This document shows, piece after piece, positions 8,295-16,064 of a stretch of 34,743 nucleotides of DNA. Numbering within the stretch: position 1 is the stretch's first letter; every line of letters starts with the position of its first letter. A program made the translations under genes and the position numbers. The notes under the pieces are model-generated. The model worked only from the letters and a program-made list of their open reading frames with translations, was not told the origin of the DNA and did no database searches. The stretch is from Candidatus Mediterraneibacter colneyensis (GTDB lineage Bacteria; Bacillota; Clostridia; Lachnospirales; Lachnospiraceae): contig DXEY01000172.1 of assembly GCA_019114745.1 (NCBI GenBank), positions 1-34,743 of the forward strand, written 5' to 3'.

Positions 8295-8930
8295 ATGACA
8301 AAAAAACAGCGGGCTCTGGAAGTAATCGAACGGTTGAAAAAGGAATATCCGGACGCCGGGTGTACCCTTGACTACGACCAGGCATGGAAACTGCTGGTCA
8401 GCGTCCGTCTTGCGGCGCAGTGTACGGACGCCCGGGTCAATGTAGTGGTTGAAGGACTGTATGACAGGTATCCTGATATAAACGCTCTGGCAGACGCTGA
8501 CGTGGATGATATCGAGGCGATCGTACGTCCCTGCGGGCTCGGGAGGAGCAAAGCAAGAGATATCAGCGCATGTATGAAGATGATCCGGGATGAGTACGGC
8601 GGAAAAGTACCGGATGATTTTGATGCTCTGCTGAAACTTCCGGGAGTCGGGCGCAAGAGCGCCAATCTGATCATGGGAGATGTGTTTGGGAAACCGGCGA
8701 TCGTGACAGATACTCACTGTATCCGCCTGGTCAACCGCATCGGACTCGTGGACGGTATCAAAGAGCCGAAAAAAGTGGAGATGGCACTCTGGAAGATCAT
8801 TCCGCCGGAGGAGGGAAGCGACTTCTGCCACCGTCTTGTCTACCATGGCAGGGACGTGTGCACTGCGCGCACAAAACCACACTGCGACGTGTGCTGCCTG
8901 GCAGATATCTGTAAGAAAGCCGGCGTATAA
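8295..8930 (+). CDS. nth: endonuclease III (DNA glycosylase/AP lyase)
   Basis: It removes oxidised pyrimidines and nicks at abasic sites in base excision repair. The helix-hairpin-helix LPGVGRKSAN carries the catalytic lysine at residue 121, and VTDTHCIR supplies the catalytic aspartate at 139. The C-terminal iron-sulfur cluster ligands are C189, C197, C200 and C206, giving C-X7-C-X2-C-X5-C; the classical enzyme has X6 in the first interval. The sequence otherwise matches the family throughout its 211 residues, so it is probably functional. AAGGGAAGGA precedes the ATG. It sits 41 bp after the membrane protein and 43 bp before the oxygen-reducing flavodiiron gene, so three oxidative-damage-related or accessory genes may be co-transcribed. 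Confidence 0.95.
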   Translation: MTKKQRALEVIERLKKEYPDAGCTLDYDQAWKLLVSVRLAAQCTDARVNVVVEGLYDRYPDINALADADVDDIEAIVRPCGLGRSKARDISACMKMIRDEYGGKVPDDFDALLKLPGVGRKSANLIMGDVFGKPAIVTDTHCIRLVNRIGLVDGIKEPKKVEMALWKIIPPEEGSDFCHRLVYHGRDVCTARTKPHCDVCCLADICKKAGV

Positions 8931-8973
8931 ATGCCGGAAAAAATAAGAAAATAAAGAAGAAAAGGAGACAGAC

Positions 8974-11508
8974 ATGAAAAGTATTCAGCTCAGGGACAAT
9001 TTCTATTGGACAGGAATTATTGACGATCAGTTGAGAGTGTTTGATATCATCATGTATACGGAGTTTGGTACGACCTACAATTCTTACGTGATGAAGGCAG
9101 GGGATAAGACCGTGCTGTTCGAGACTGCGAAAGCGAAATTCTTTGACGAATATCTGGAAAAACTCCGGGAAGTCATTGATGTCCACAAGATCGATTATCT
9201 TGTGGTAAGCCACACAGAGCCGGATCATGCCGGAAGTGTGGAGCGGCTTCTTGACTACAGTCCCCAGATGAAGATCATTGCGACGGGCTGCGCGCTCGGA
9301 TTTTTGAAAGAGATCGTAAACCGCGACTTTGTCGGAATCCCGGCGAGGGACGGAGAGAAAATGGAGATCGGAAACCGCACGCTGCGTTTTCTGTTTGTGC
9401 CGAACCTGCACTGGCCGGACACAATGTATACATTTATCGAGGAAGAGCAGATCCTTGTGACATGCGACTCTTTCGGATCCCACTACTGTCTGCCGGAAGT
9501 TGTCTCCACGGAGATACGGAATGAGGAGGATTACCAGAAAGCCCTGAAATACTATTACGACTGTATTATCGGGCCGTTTAAGCCGTATATGCTCAAAGCG
9601 CTCGACCGGGTGGAAACGATGGACATCTCCATGGTGTGCACAGGACACGGACCGGTGCTTGTGGGAGACCGGATCAAAGACGTAATGAAACAGTACCGTG
9701 AGTGGTCCACCGTGGTGAACCCCAACCCGAAGAAAACGGTCATTATCCCCTATGTCAGCGCTTACGGCTATACGAAAACGCTGGCGGAAAAGATCGCGGA
9801 AGGCGTGCGGGACAGCGGGGATATCGATGTGAGAGCTTACGATATGGTAGAAGCAGATGCGGATAAGGTTAATGAAGAACTCCTCTTTGCCGACGGCATC
9901 CTGCTGGGAACTCCTACGATCGTGGGCGACGCCCTGAAGCCGATCTGGGATCTGACCCTTGGCATGTTCCCGGCTACCCACGGCGGAAAATATGCCGGGG
10001 CATTTGGAAGTTACGGCTGGAGCGGAGAGGGCGTTCCGAATATTACGGAGCGGCTGAAACAACTGAAAATGAAAGTGTCCGAAGGATTCCGCGTGCGTTT
10101 CAAACCTTCAGAGGCAGACCTGATAAGCGCTTATGAGTACGGATACCAGTTCGGATGCACTGTACAGAACAAAGAGCCGGTGAAGCCGAAGAAAAAAGGC
10201 GTGAGAAGCCTTGTGAAATGCCTTGTATGCGGTGAGATTTTCGACTCTTCCATGGAGATCTGCCCGGTGTGCGGCGTGGGAAAAGAGAACTTTGTGCCTG
10301 TCGATGTGGAGGAGACAGGATATGTCAACAATACAAAAGAATATTACGTGATCCTCGGAAACGGAGCGGCTGGATTTAATGCTGCCAAAGCGATCCGGGA
10401 AAGGGACAAGACCGGATCGATCGTAATGATCTCGAATGAGCCTTATGCTTCCTACAACCGTCCGATGCTCACAAAATCCATCGTTGCCGGACTGAGCGCG
10501 GAGCAGATCGCGATCGAGGGCCCGCAGTGGTATGAAGAAAACAAAGTATACCAGATGCTGGGCAAGCAGGTGGCGTCTGTGGATATGGACGCGAAAGAAG
10601 TTTTCCTTGAGAGCGGCGAGAGGATCCAGTTTACCAGGCTGATCTACGCACTCGGAAGCGAGTGCTTCATACCGCCGATAGAAGGCAGCAGCCTTCCGGA
10701 AGTGGTGGCGATCCGCAGGCTTTCCGATGTGGAAAAGACAGAGCGGCTGATGGAGAATGCTTCAGACGCAGTCGTGATCGGAGGCGGCGTGCTCGGACTT
10801 GAGGCGGCGTGGGAACTGAAGAAGGCAGGACTTAAAGTGACAGTGCTCGAGGCGGCGCCGGTACTGATGGGACGCCAGCTCGACGCCGGTTCAGCGGAGA
10901 TCCTCAAACAGCTCGCGGCGAAAAACGATATTGCCATCCGTACCGGAGTGTCCGTGACGGCGATAGAAGGCGACGGGCATGTAACCGGAGTACGGCTTGC
11001 CGGAGGCGAGGATATCCCGGCTCAGATGGTGGTCATTTCCGCAGGCGTCCGCGCCAATACAGATCTGGCACAGAAGATCGGGCTTGATATCGGAAGAGCG
11101 GTAAAAGTCAACAGCCATATGGAGACAAATATACCGGGCGTGTATGCATGCGGCGACTGCGCCGAGTACAGCGGAGCAAACTTTGCGATCTGGCCCGAAG
11201 CGGTGGAACAGGGAAGGATCGCGGGAGCGAATGCTGCCGGTGAGGAACTGGAATATGAACCTGTAGAGGCAGCTCTCACATTCCATGGTATGAATACCGC
11301 GTTATTTGCGGCGGGAGATAACGGAAAGAATCCGAATCTGCTGTACAAGACCGTGGAGTTCAGGGACATGGGGAAATCCCAGTACCGGAAATACTTCTTC
11401 CTCAATAACAGGCTGTCGGGCGTGATCCTGATCGGGGATCTCAGCGAGATGGCAAAGATGACAGAGGCGCTGAGAAAACATGCCTTATATAAAGATGTGA
11501 TACAGTAG
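8974..11508 (+). CDS. flavodiiron protein fused to rubredoxin and NAD(P)H:rubredoxin oxidoreductase
   Basis: This 844-residue single-chain electron path from NAD(P)H to oxygen and/or nitric oxide has four modules in order. Residues 1-250 are a metallo-beta-lactamase-like diiron domain with the H80-x-E82-x-D84-H85 ligands. Residues about 253-400 are a flavodoxin-like FMN domain (IPYVSAYGYTKTLAEKIAEG). A short rubredoxin follows with C416-X2-C419-X10-C430-X2-C433. From about residue 457 comes an FAD/NAD(H) oxidoreductase with GNGAAG at 462-467 and GGGVLG at 603-608. Single-chain proteins of this type occur in Clostridia, including a characterised C. difficile example that reduces oxygen with NADH. 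Here it would protect an anaerobe, and in particular oxygen-sensitive enzymes such as the nifJ product, from oxygen. An AAGGAG site precedes the ATG and a strong terminator follows. Confidence 0.95.
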   Translation: MKSIQLRDNFYWTGIIDDQLRVFDIIMYTEFGTTYNSYVMKAGDKTVLFETAKAKFFDEYLEKLREVIDVHKIDYLVVSHTEPDHAGSVERLLDYSPQMKIIATGCALGFLKEIVNRDFVGIPARDGEKMEIGNRTLRFLFVPNLHWPDTMYTFIEEEQILVTCDSFGSHYCLPEVVSTEIRNEEDYQKALKYYYDCIIGPFKPYMLKALDRVETMDISMVCTGHGPVLVGDRIKDVMKQYREWSTVVNPNPKKTVIIPYVSAYGYTKTLAEKIAEGVRDSGDIDVRAYDMVEADADKVNEELLFADGILLGTPTIVGDALKPIWDLTLGMFPATHGGKYAGAFGSYGWSGEGVPNITERLKQLKMKVSEGFRVRFKPSEADLISAYEYGYQFGCTVQNKEPVKPKKKGVRSLVKCLVCGEIFDSSMEICPVCGVGKENFVPVDVEETGYVNNTKEYYVILGNGAAGFNAAKAIRERDKTGSIVMISNEPYASYNRPMLTKSIVAGLSAEQIAIEGPQWYEENKVYQMLGKQVASVDMDAKEVFLESGERIQFTRLIYALGSECFIPPIEGSSLPEVVAIRRLSDVEKTERLMENASDAVVIGGGVLGLEAAWELKKAGLKVTVLEAAPVLMGRQLDAGSAEILKQLAAKNDIAIRTGVSVTAIEGDGHVTGVRLAGGEDIPAQMVVISAGVRANTDLAQKIGLDIGRAVKVNSHMETNIPGVYACGDCAEYSGANFAIWPEAVEQGRIAGANAAGEELEYEPVEAALTFHGMNTALFAAGDNGKNPNLLYKTVEFRDMGKSQYRKYFFLNNRLSGVILIGDLSEMAKMTEALRKHALYKDVIQ

Positions 11509-11527
11509 GCGATGAGCCTTCAGATTG

Positions 11528-11566
11528 GTAACAGTTCAGCTATTCCGGCTGAACTGTTACTTTTTT
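11528..11566 (+). terminator. strong terminator of the flavodiiron fusion gene
   Basis: A perfect 13-bp stem, GTAACAGTTCAGC with GCTGAACTGTTAC, has a 7-base loop and is followed directly by six T (11561-11566). Confidence 0.95.
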
Positions 11567-11587
11567 AAATTTGTCAGTAAAAAATCC

Positions 11588-11616
11588 TTGCATTTTGAAA
11601 AGAACTGTGATATTAT
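11588..11616 (+). promoter_or_regulatory. promoter of tRNA-Gly
   Basis: TTGCAT (11588-11593), a 17-base spacer and TATTAT (11611-11616) lie 21 bases ahead of the tRNA. The -35 is partial and the -10 strong. Confidence 0.7.
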
Positions 11617-11637
11617 ATCACTCGTGTCAGACATGAT

Positions 11638-11708
11638 GCGGGTGTAGTTCAATGGTAGAACACCAGCCTTCCAAGCTGGATACGTGAGTTCGATTCTCAT
11701 CACCCGCT
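11638..11708 (+). tRNA. tRNA-Gly (anticodon TCC)
   Basis: The cloverleaf has acceptor GCGGGTG with CACCCGC, anticodon arm CCAGC-CTTCCAA-GCTGG giving TCC (reads GGA/GGG), T-loop TTCGATT and discriminator T. CCA is not encoded. A seven-T run at 11712-11718 follows almost at once and may end transcription. It converges with the glycerate kinase gene, 37 bp away. Confidence 0.97.
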
Positions 11709-11718
11709 CTCTTTTTTT

Positions 11719-11732
11719 GCCCGGATCCGGGC
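11719..11732. repeat. 14-base perfect palindrome between tRNA-Gly and glycerate kinase
   Basis: GCCCGGATCCGGGC is self-complementary and sits in the 37-bp gap of two converging units. The T-run lies upstream of it on the plus strand and becomes an A-run on the minus strand, so it is not a standard intrinsic terminator in either direction. It could still slow polymerase. Confidence 0.5.
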
Positions 11733-11745
11733 AGATCGAGTTTAT

Positions 11746-12882
11746 TTACAGTCTTGTCCCGGCTCTCAGCATCCGGAACATCCTCCTCGCTGCTCCGAGA
11801 TACAGTTCCTCTGCGCGTGCGAGCGCCTCGGCAAGCGGCATGATCCCATTTACTGTAGTAATGATAGAATCAATACCATACTCAAAGATGTCCTCAGCGC
11901 CAGTCCCCATACTTCCGACAATGGCAACGGCGGGGACATTGTTTTTCTTACAGTGTACTCCGACTCCCTGCATGACTTTTCCGAATACTGACTGCCAGTC
12001 TGTGGCGCCTTCTCCTGTGACGACAAGATCGACTCCCTCCAGTTTGCGGTCAAAATCGACCAGATCCAATACAGTTTCAATTCCGGATTTCAGTTTCCCG
12101 TTCAGGAAGACCATCAGTCCCCCTCCGAGACCGCCTGCTGCACCGGCGCCGGGGATCTGATCCAGGTCAGTCCCGAACTGTGATCTGATCACATCACGAT
12201 AGTTCTCCATGCCTTTTTCCAGTTCGTCAAGGATCTCTTTCGTTCCGCCTTTTTGTTTTCCGAACGTGTATGTAGCCCCGTTTTCGCCGCACAGGGGATT
12301 GGTCACGTCGCACATCACAGTAAATGACGTTTCCTTTACCAGCGGATTAAGTCCGGAGACGTCAATGTGCCTTACGCGGATAAGATCTTCTCCGGCGCCT
12401 CCGAGTTCTTTCCCGTCTCCGTCCAGAAATTTCACGCCGAGGGCGCGCATACAGCCCATTCCGCCGTCGTTTGTGGCAGACCCTCCGATAGCGATGGAAA
12501 TATCCCGGTAGCCTTTCGCCATGGCGTCAGCGATGATTTCCCCGGTGCCGTAGGACGAGGTCCTTCTCGGGTCGCGCAGATTGTCCGGCACAAGCGGGAG
12601 GCCGGACGCGGCTGCCATTTCCATAACGGCGCGTGTGCCGTCCAGTGCGCCGTAGTAACATTCCGTCACATCGCCCAGCGGTCCGCGGACGGAAATGCTG
12701 ATCCGGGAGCCGTTGACTGCGGCAAGGACGGCGTCGGTCGTACCCTCCCCTCCGTCAGCTACTTCTACGTGGGCGCACTCGCAGTCCGGAAAAATTTCTG
12801 CTGCTGCCTGTGAAAGAAGCTCGGCGGTTTTCTTTGAGGATAACGTACCTTTGAAAGAATCCGATGCAAATAATAATTTCAT
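11746..12882 (-). CDS. glycerate kinase (GlxK/GarK family)
   Basis: It phosphorylates D-glycerate (family members make 2- or 3-phosphoglycerate), feeding glycolysis. The 378-residue length is normal. Family features are the N-terminal DSFKGTLSS, EVADGGEGTTDA near residue 45, the glycine-rich GSATNDGGMG and GAGAAGGLGGG loops, and a GEG block near residue 290. That last block reads GEGATDWQSVFGK where many members have GEGRxDxQSxxGK, so the arginine is replaced, probably a subfamily difference. The ATG has GAGGTGAG just upstream. A possible -10 TACAAT lies 40-45 bp further up, but no convincing -35 is seen. It is a single gene on the minus strand between two plus-strand units, with no glyoxylate or glucarate genes adjacent. 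Confidence 0.93.
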   Translation of the reverse strand: MKLLFASDSFKGTLSSKKTAELLSQAAAEIFPDCECAHVEVADGGEGTTDAVLAAVNGSRISISVRGPLGDVTECYYGALDGTRAVMEMAAASGLPLVPDNLRDPRRTSSYGTGEIIADAMAKGYRDISIAIGGSATNDGGMGCMRALGVKFLDGDGKELGGAGEDLIRVRHIDVSGLNPLVKETSFTVMCDVTNPLCGENGATYTFGKQKGGTKEILDELEKGMENYRDVIRSQFGTDLDQIPGAGAAGGLGGGLMVFLNGKLKSGIETVLDLVDFDRKLEGVDLVVTGEGATDWQSVFGKVMQGVGVHCKKNNVPAVAIVGSMGTGAEDIFEYGIDSIITTVNGIMPLAEALARAEELYLGAARRMFRMLRAGTRL

Positions 12883-13049
12883 GCTCTCACCTCGTTTAGT
12901 TCAAACTTTATATTGTTATTGTATCAGGACTCGGGGTGTATGGAATAGGGCTGTGATACCAAAAAAAGCAACTTTTTTTGTGATGCCAAAACAAAAACCG
13001 GACGTTCCGGACGCGGGACGGCGGCGGGACAGTATGAGGAATCTGCGCA

Positions 13050-13078
13050 TTGTATCATTTTATCCCCTGTGCTATACT
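13050..13078 (+). promoter_or_regulatory. promoter of the DUF624/xpt pair
   Basis: TTGTAT (13050-13055), 17 bases and TATACT (13073-13078) lie 35 bp ahead of the start codon. Confidence 0.75.
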
Positions 13079-13112
13079 GTAAGAAATTATATGGACAGAG
13101 GTTAGGAGAATT

Positions 13113-13766
13113 ATGAGATTCGATATTACTGACAATGTGATCGTAAGAGCGCTCTCGAAAATCTGCGATATGGTGTGCCTGAATGTGCTGTGGCTGGTCT
13201 GTTCCATCCCGATCATTACGATAGGCGCATCTACCGCTGCGCTGTATACGGTTATGCTGAAAATGGTGAAAAATGAAGAGGGTTATATTTTCCGCGGGTT
13301 TTTTAAAGCATTTAAGTCCAATTTCAGACAGAGTACGATCATGTGGCTCATATTGCTGCTGCTCGGGATCATCTGCTGGATCGACTACCGGGTGTCCGGG
13401 ATGATGCCGGGGACGGCTGGGCTTATTATGAGGAGCATATTTTTGCTGGCAGGGTTTATCCTGCTTTCGGTCATTAATTATGCATTCCCGCTGACCGCGC
13501 GGTATGAGAACAGTATCCGTGCCACATTCCGGAATGCGCTGCTTCTTACCATCGGAAAACTTCCATATACAATACTGATGGCGGCGGTAGTGGCAGCAGC
13601 AGTGATCGCCTCGCTCTGGAATACGGTAACTCTGATGTTTGCACTGCCGCTGTGGCTCATAATCGGAGTATCGCTGATCGCGTGGATCAACTCCTGCATA
13701 TTGAGGAGGGTGTTTTTAATATTTGAAGACGGAGAGACCAAAAACAGTACAGAGGAAGAAGGGTAA
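13113..13766 (+). CDS. YesL/DUF624-family membrane protein
   Basis: A 217-residue integral membrane protein with about five helices. The N-terminal pattern (residues 14-70: LSKICDMVCLNVLWLVCSIP, then TIGASTAALYTVMLKMVKNEEGYIFRGFFKAFKSNFRQ) is the DUF624 signature. That region contains the conserved PIITIGASTAALY helix start and the G-Y-x-x-x-x-F-F-K-x-F-K-x-N-F loop. Relatives are often encoded beside sugar ABC transporters or glycoside hydrolases (YesL), but none is here, and the biochemical role is unknown. GTTAGGAGA precedes the ATG. It is followed after three bases by xpt, so the two share the promoter at 13050 and are probably co-translated; a link to purine salvage is only suggested by that pairing. 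Confidence 0.82.
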   Translation: MRFDITDNVIVRALSKICDMVCLNVLWLVCSIPIITIGASTAALYTVMLKMVKNEEGYIFRGFFKAFKSNFRQSTIMWLILLLLGIICWIDYRVSGMMPGTAGLIMRSIFLLAGFILLSVINYAFPLTARYENSIRATFRNALLLTIGKLPYTILMAAVVAAAVIASLWNTVTLMFALPLWLIIGVSLIAWINSCILRRVFLIFEDGETKNSTEEEG

Positions 13767-13769
13767 GAT

Positions 13770-14411
13770 ATGAACTTTTTGGAGGAAAGAATTGTAAAAG
13801 ACGGTGTGGTAAAAGAGGGAAACGTACTCAAAGTAGACAGCTTCCTGAACCACCAGATGGATATCGGGCTGCTGGATCAGATGGGGGCGGAATTTAAGCG
13901 CAGATTTGCGGACAAGCCGATCAATAAGATCCTGACGATCGAAGCGTCGGGGATCGGGATCGCCTGTGTGGCTGCCCAGCATTTTAATGTGCCGGTCGTA
14001 TTTGCAAAAAAGTCACAGAGTATCAATCTGGACGGGGATATGTATGTGGCAGAGGTGGAGTCCTTTACCCACAAATGTATTAACCATGTGATCGTCGGAC
14101 AGAAATTCCTGACGCCGGACGACCACGTGCTGATCATTGACGATTTTCTGGCAAACGGATGCGCCCTGCAGGGACTGATCCAGATCGTTCAGTCTGCCGG
14201 AGCCACTGTGGAAGGGATCGGGATCGCGATCGAGAAAGGCTTCCAGTCCGGAGGAAGGATCATCCGGAATCTCGGGTACCAGCTCGAATCTCTGGCGATT
14301 GTGGACGGCATGAATGCGGAGACCGGCGAGATCCGTTTCAGGGAGCAGCCTGTGAGCACAAACGGCAGCCTGCCGGATGGTGAAGTCTGCCGGAGTTCTA
14401 CGCTTGACTAA
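13770..14411 (+). CDS. xpt: xanthine phosphoribosyltransferase
   Basis: It salvages xanthine to XMP using PRPP. The 213-residue sequence carries the PRPP-binding motif [11 protein letters not shown] at residues 120-130, in the form typical of Xpt and PurR-like type I transferases. It also has Xpt-specific phrases [12 protein letters not shown] at the N-terminus, [13 protein letters not shown], and [14 protein letters not shown] near residue 60. Many xpt genes in Firmicutes are led by a guanine riboswitch. Here there are only three bases between the upstream stop and the ATG, and the 13050 promoter leaves too short a leader for one. Control by guanine at this locus is therefore not evident. 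The C-terminus has a serine-rich tail of about 20 residues beyond the usual family end. No clear terminator follows. Confidence 0.95.
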   Translation: MNFLEERIVKDGVVKEGNVLKVDSFLNHQMDIGLLDQMGAEFKRRFADKPINKILTIEASGIGIACVAAQHFNVPVVFAKKSQSINLDGDMYVAEVESFTHKCINHVIVGQKFLTPDDHVLIIDDFLANGCALQGLIQIVQSAGATVEGIGIAIEKGFQSGGRIIRNLGYQLESLAIVDGMNAETGEIRFREQPVSTNGSLPDGEVCRSSTLD

Positions 14412-14451
14412 AAATTGCTGAAGATATATTCTTATACTTTGCACACTTTTC

Positions 14452-14480
14452 TGGACAAATTCCTCCCTTTCCTATATAAT
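14452..14480 (+). promoter_or_regulatory. sigma-A promoter of the alanine symporter gene
   Basis: TGGACA (14452-14457), a 17-base spacer and a perfect TATAAT (14475-14480). Confidence 0.9.
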
Positions 14481-14522
14481 GAGAATCCGACTGATATCTA
14501 AAAGGAAAGAGAGGAATGAATA

Positions 14523-15926
14523 TTGTTTGCACAAATCATCAACACATTGAGCGATCTTTTGTACAGCTATATTCTGATCATTCTGCTCCTTGGCACAGGC
14601 ATTTATTTCACGATCAGAACTCACTTTGTACAATTCCGTTTGCTTCGTGAATCTATCCGCGTGGTCATGGAACCGAAAGAGGACGAGAACGGTCTGTCTT
14701 CATTTCAGGCCCTGATGGTTTCTACGGCGTCGCGTGTCGGTACGGGAAATATTGCGGGAATCTCCACAGCAATCTGTCTCGGAGGGCCGGGAGCTGTCTT
14801 CTGGATGTGGATCACCGCGCTCCTGGGAAGCGCTTCCGCGTTTATTGAGAGTACCCTGGCACAGATCTATAAAAGGAAGGCAGACGACGGAACCTGTTAC
14901 GGGGGTCCGGCATATTATATCCAGGCGGTGCTGAAGAAACGCTGGCTTGGTGCACTGTTTGCCGTATTTCTCATTCTTACCTATATGGTAGGATTTAACC
15001 TGGTGGCTTCTTTCAATATTGTGGACAGCTTCCGGACATACAGCTTTTTTAATGAATCGGTCACTCCGCTGATCGTTGGCGGCATTCTGGCCGTGATTTT
15101 CTGTATCTGTATCTGCGGCGGAAGCAAACGGATCTCCAGGATCACAGGAATTCTTGTACCGGTAATGGGAATCTTTTACCTGCTGCTGGCATTGTATGTG
15201 GTAGTGACTCATTTCGAGCTGATCCCGCAGATGTTTTCCGACATCTTTTCCAATGCGTTTGACTTTCAGGCGATCTTCGGAGGCTTCGCAGGTTCCTGTG
15301 TCATGCAGGGAATCAAGAGAGGATTGTTTTCTAATGAGGCGGGTGTTGGTTCCGCGCCGAATGCCGCTGCAAGTGCTTCTGTGTCCCACCCGGTGAAGCA
15401 GGGGCTTGTCCAGATGCTTTCCGTGTTTATTGATACGATCGTAATCTGTTCCGCCACATCGTTCCTTCTGCTCTGCTCCGGTGTTGCGCCGAGCGATGAA
15501 CTCAAGGGGATGCCCTGGGTGCAGGCGGCAGCGGAAGCGTCGCTGGGCCAGGCGGGGATCATCTTTATCACGATCGCGCTGTTCCTGTTTGCGTTTACTA
15601 CTCTGATCGGAAATTTTTTCTATGCTGAGATGGGACTTGGCTACCTGTGCGATAAAAAACCGAATAAAAATCTTCTTATTGCGCTGAGAGTTATTGCAAC
15701 GATCGTTGTGTTTGGCGGATCGATGATGGAATTTAGTGTGGCATGGAGTACGGCGGACGTTATTATGGGATTCCTTGCCCTGATCAACCTGCCCGTGATC
15801 ATTATACTGGGCGGACCGGCGATCCAGTGTATGCGCGATTATATGAAACAGAAAAGAGAAGGGAAAAATCCGGTGTTTAAAGCGAAAGATATCCGGCTTA
15901 GAGATAAGACGGATTTCTGGAATTAG
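14523..15926 (+). CDS. sodium:alanine symporter, AGCS family (AlsT-like)
   Basis: This 467-residue cytoplasmic-membrane transporter is expected to import alanine or glycine (some members glutamine) with sodium. The sequence has the family signature GTGNIAGISTAICLGGPGAVFWMW, with the glycine-rich part at residues 79-92, followed by AFIESTLAQIYK and the GGPAYYIQ loop. About ten to eleven hydrophobic helices follow, including the FSNEAGVGSAPNAAASA segment near residue 275. The start is a TTG at 14523 preceded by GAGAGGA; the nearby ATG at 14517 is in another frame and leads nowhere. It has its own promoter and a probable terminator. Alanine uptake fits with peptidoglycan synthesis but is a general nutrient function. 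The exact amino acid preference cannot be deduced. Confidence 0.93.
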   Translation: MFAQIINTLSDLLYSYILIILLLGTGIYFTIRTHFVQFRLLRESIRVVMEPKEDENGLSSFQALMVSTASRVGTGNIAGISTAICLGGPGAVFWMWITALLGSASAFIESTLAQIYKRKADDGTCYGGPAYYIQAVLKKRWLGALFAVFLILTYMVGFNLVASFNIVDSFRTYSFFNESVTPLIVGGILAVIFCICICGGSKRISRITGILVPVMGIFYLLLALYVVVTHFELIPQMFSDIFSNAFDFQAIFGGFAGSCVMQGIKRGLFSNEAGVGSAPNAAASASVSHPVKQGLVQMLSVFIDTIVICSATSFLLLCSGVAPSDELKGMPWVQAAAEASLGQAGIIFITIALFLFAFTTLIGNFFYAEMGLGYLCDKKPNKNLLIALRVIATIVVFGGSMMEFSVAWSTADVIMGFLALINLPVIIILGGPAIQCMRDYMKQKREGKNPVFKAKDIRLRDKTDFWN

Positions 15927-15975
15927 CAGACGGCTGCCGTGCCCGCATGAGCGGGTGTCTGCCTGTCATTTCTTT
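15926..15975 (+). terminator. probable terminator of the symporter gene
   Basis: The outer stem GCAGAC (15926-15931) with GTCTGC (15957-15962) encloses CCCGC-ATGA-GCGGG. A T-rich stretch (TTTCTTTTT) follows only about 6 bases later. It starts within the stop codon. Confidence 0.55.
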
Positions 15976-16064
15976 TTACACGGATTTAACTCAAAATGAG
16001 CAGCCTTTTTTACAGCACGCTATATAATTGTCAGCAGATCAGTATGCTCGTAAGGGGGATCAGC

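Noticed and set aside
8797-10062. 421-codon minus-strand open frame opposite nth and the flavodiiron gene
   Set aside because: It spans two unrelated real genes in antisense, with low-complexity, basic and aromatic-rich translation typical of shadow frames.
11540-11745. Integration site or genomic island at tRNA-Gly
   Set aside because: No integrase, duplicated tRNA 3' end or foreign gene cluster lies nearby; both tRNAs are flanked by ordinary genes.
13767-13769. Guanine riboswitch expected upstream of xpt
   Set aside because: xpt follows the DUF624 gene after three bases, and the leader of that gene from the 13073 -10 box is only about 30 bases, too short for the aptamer.
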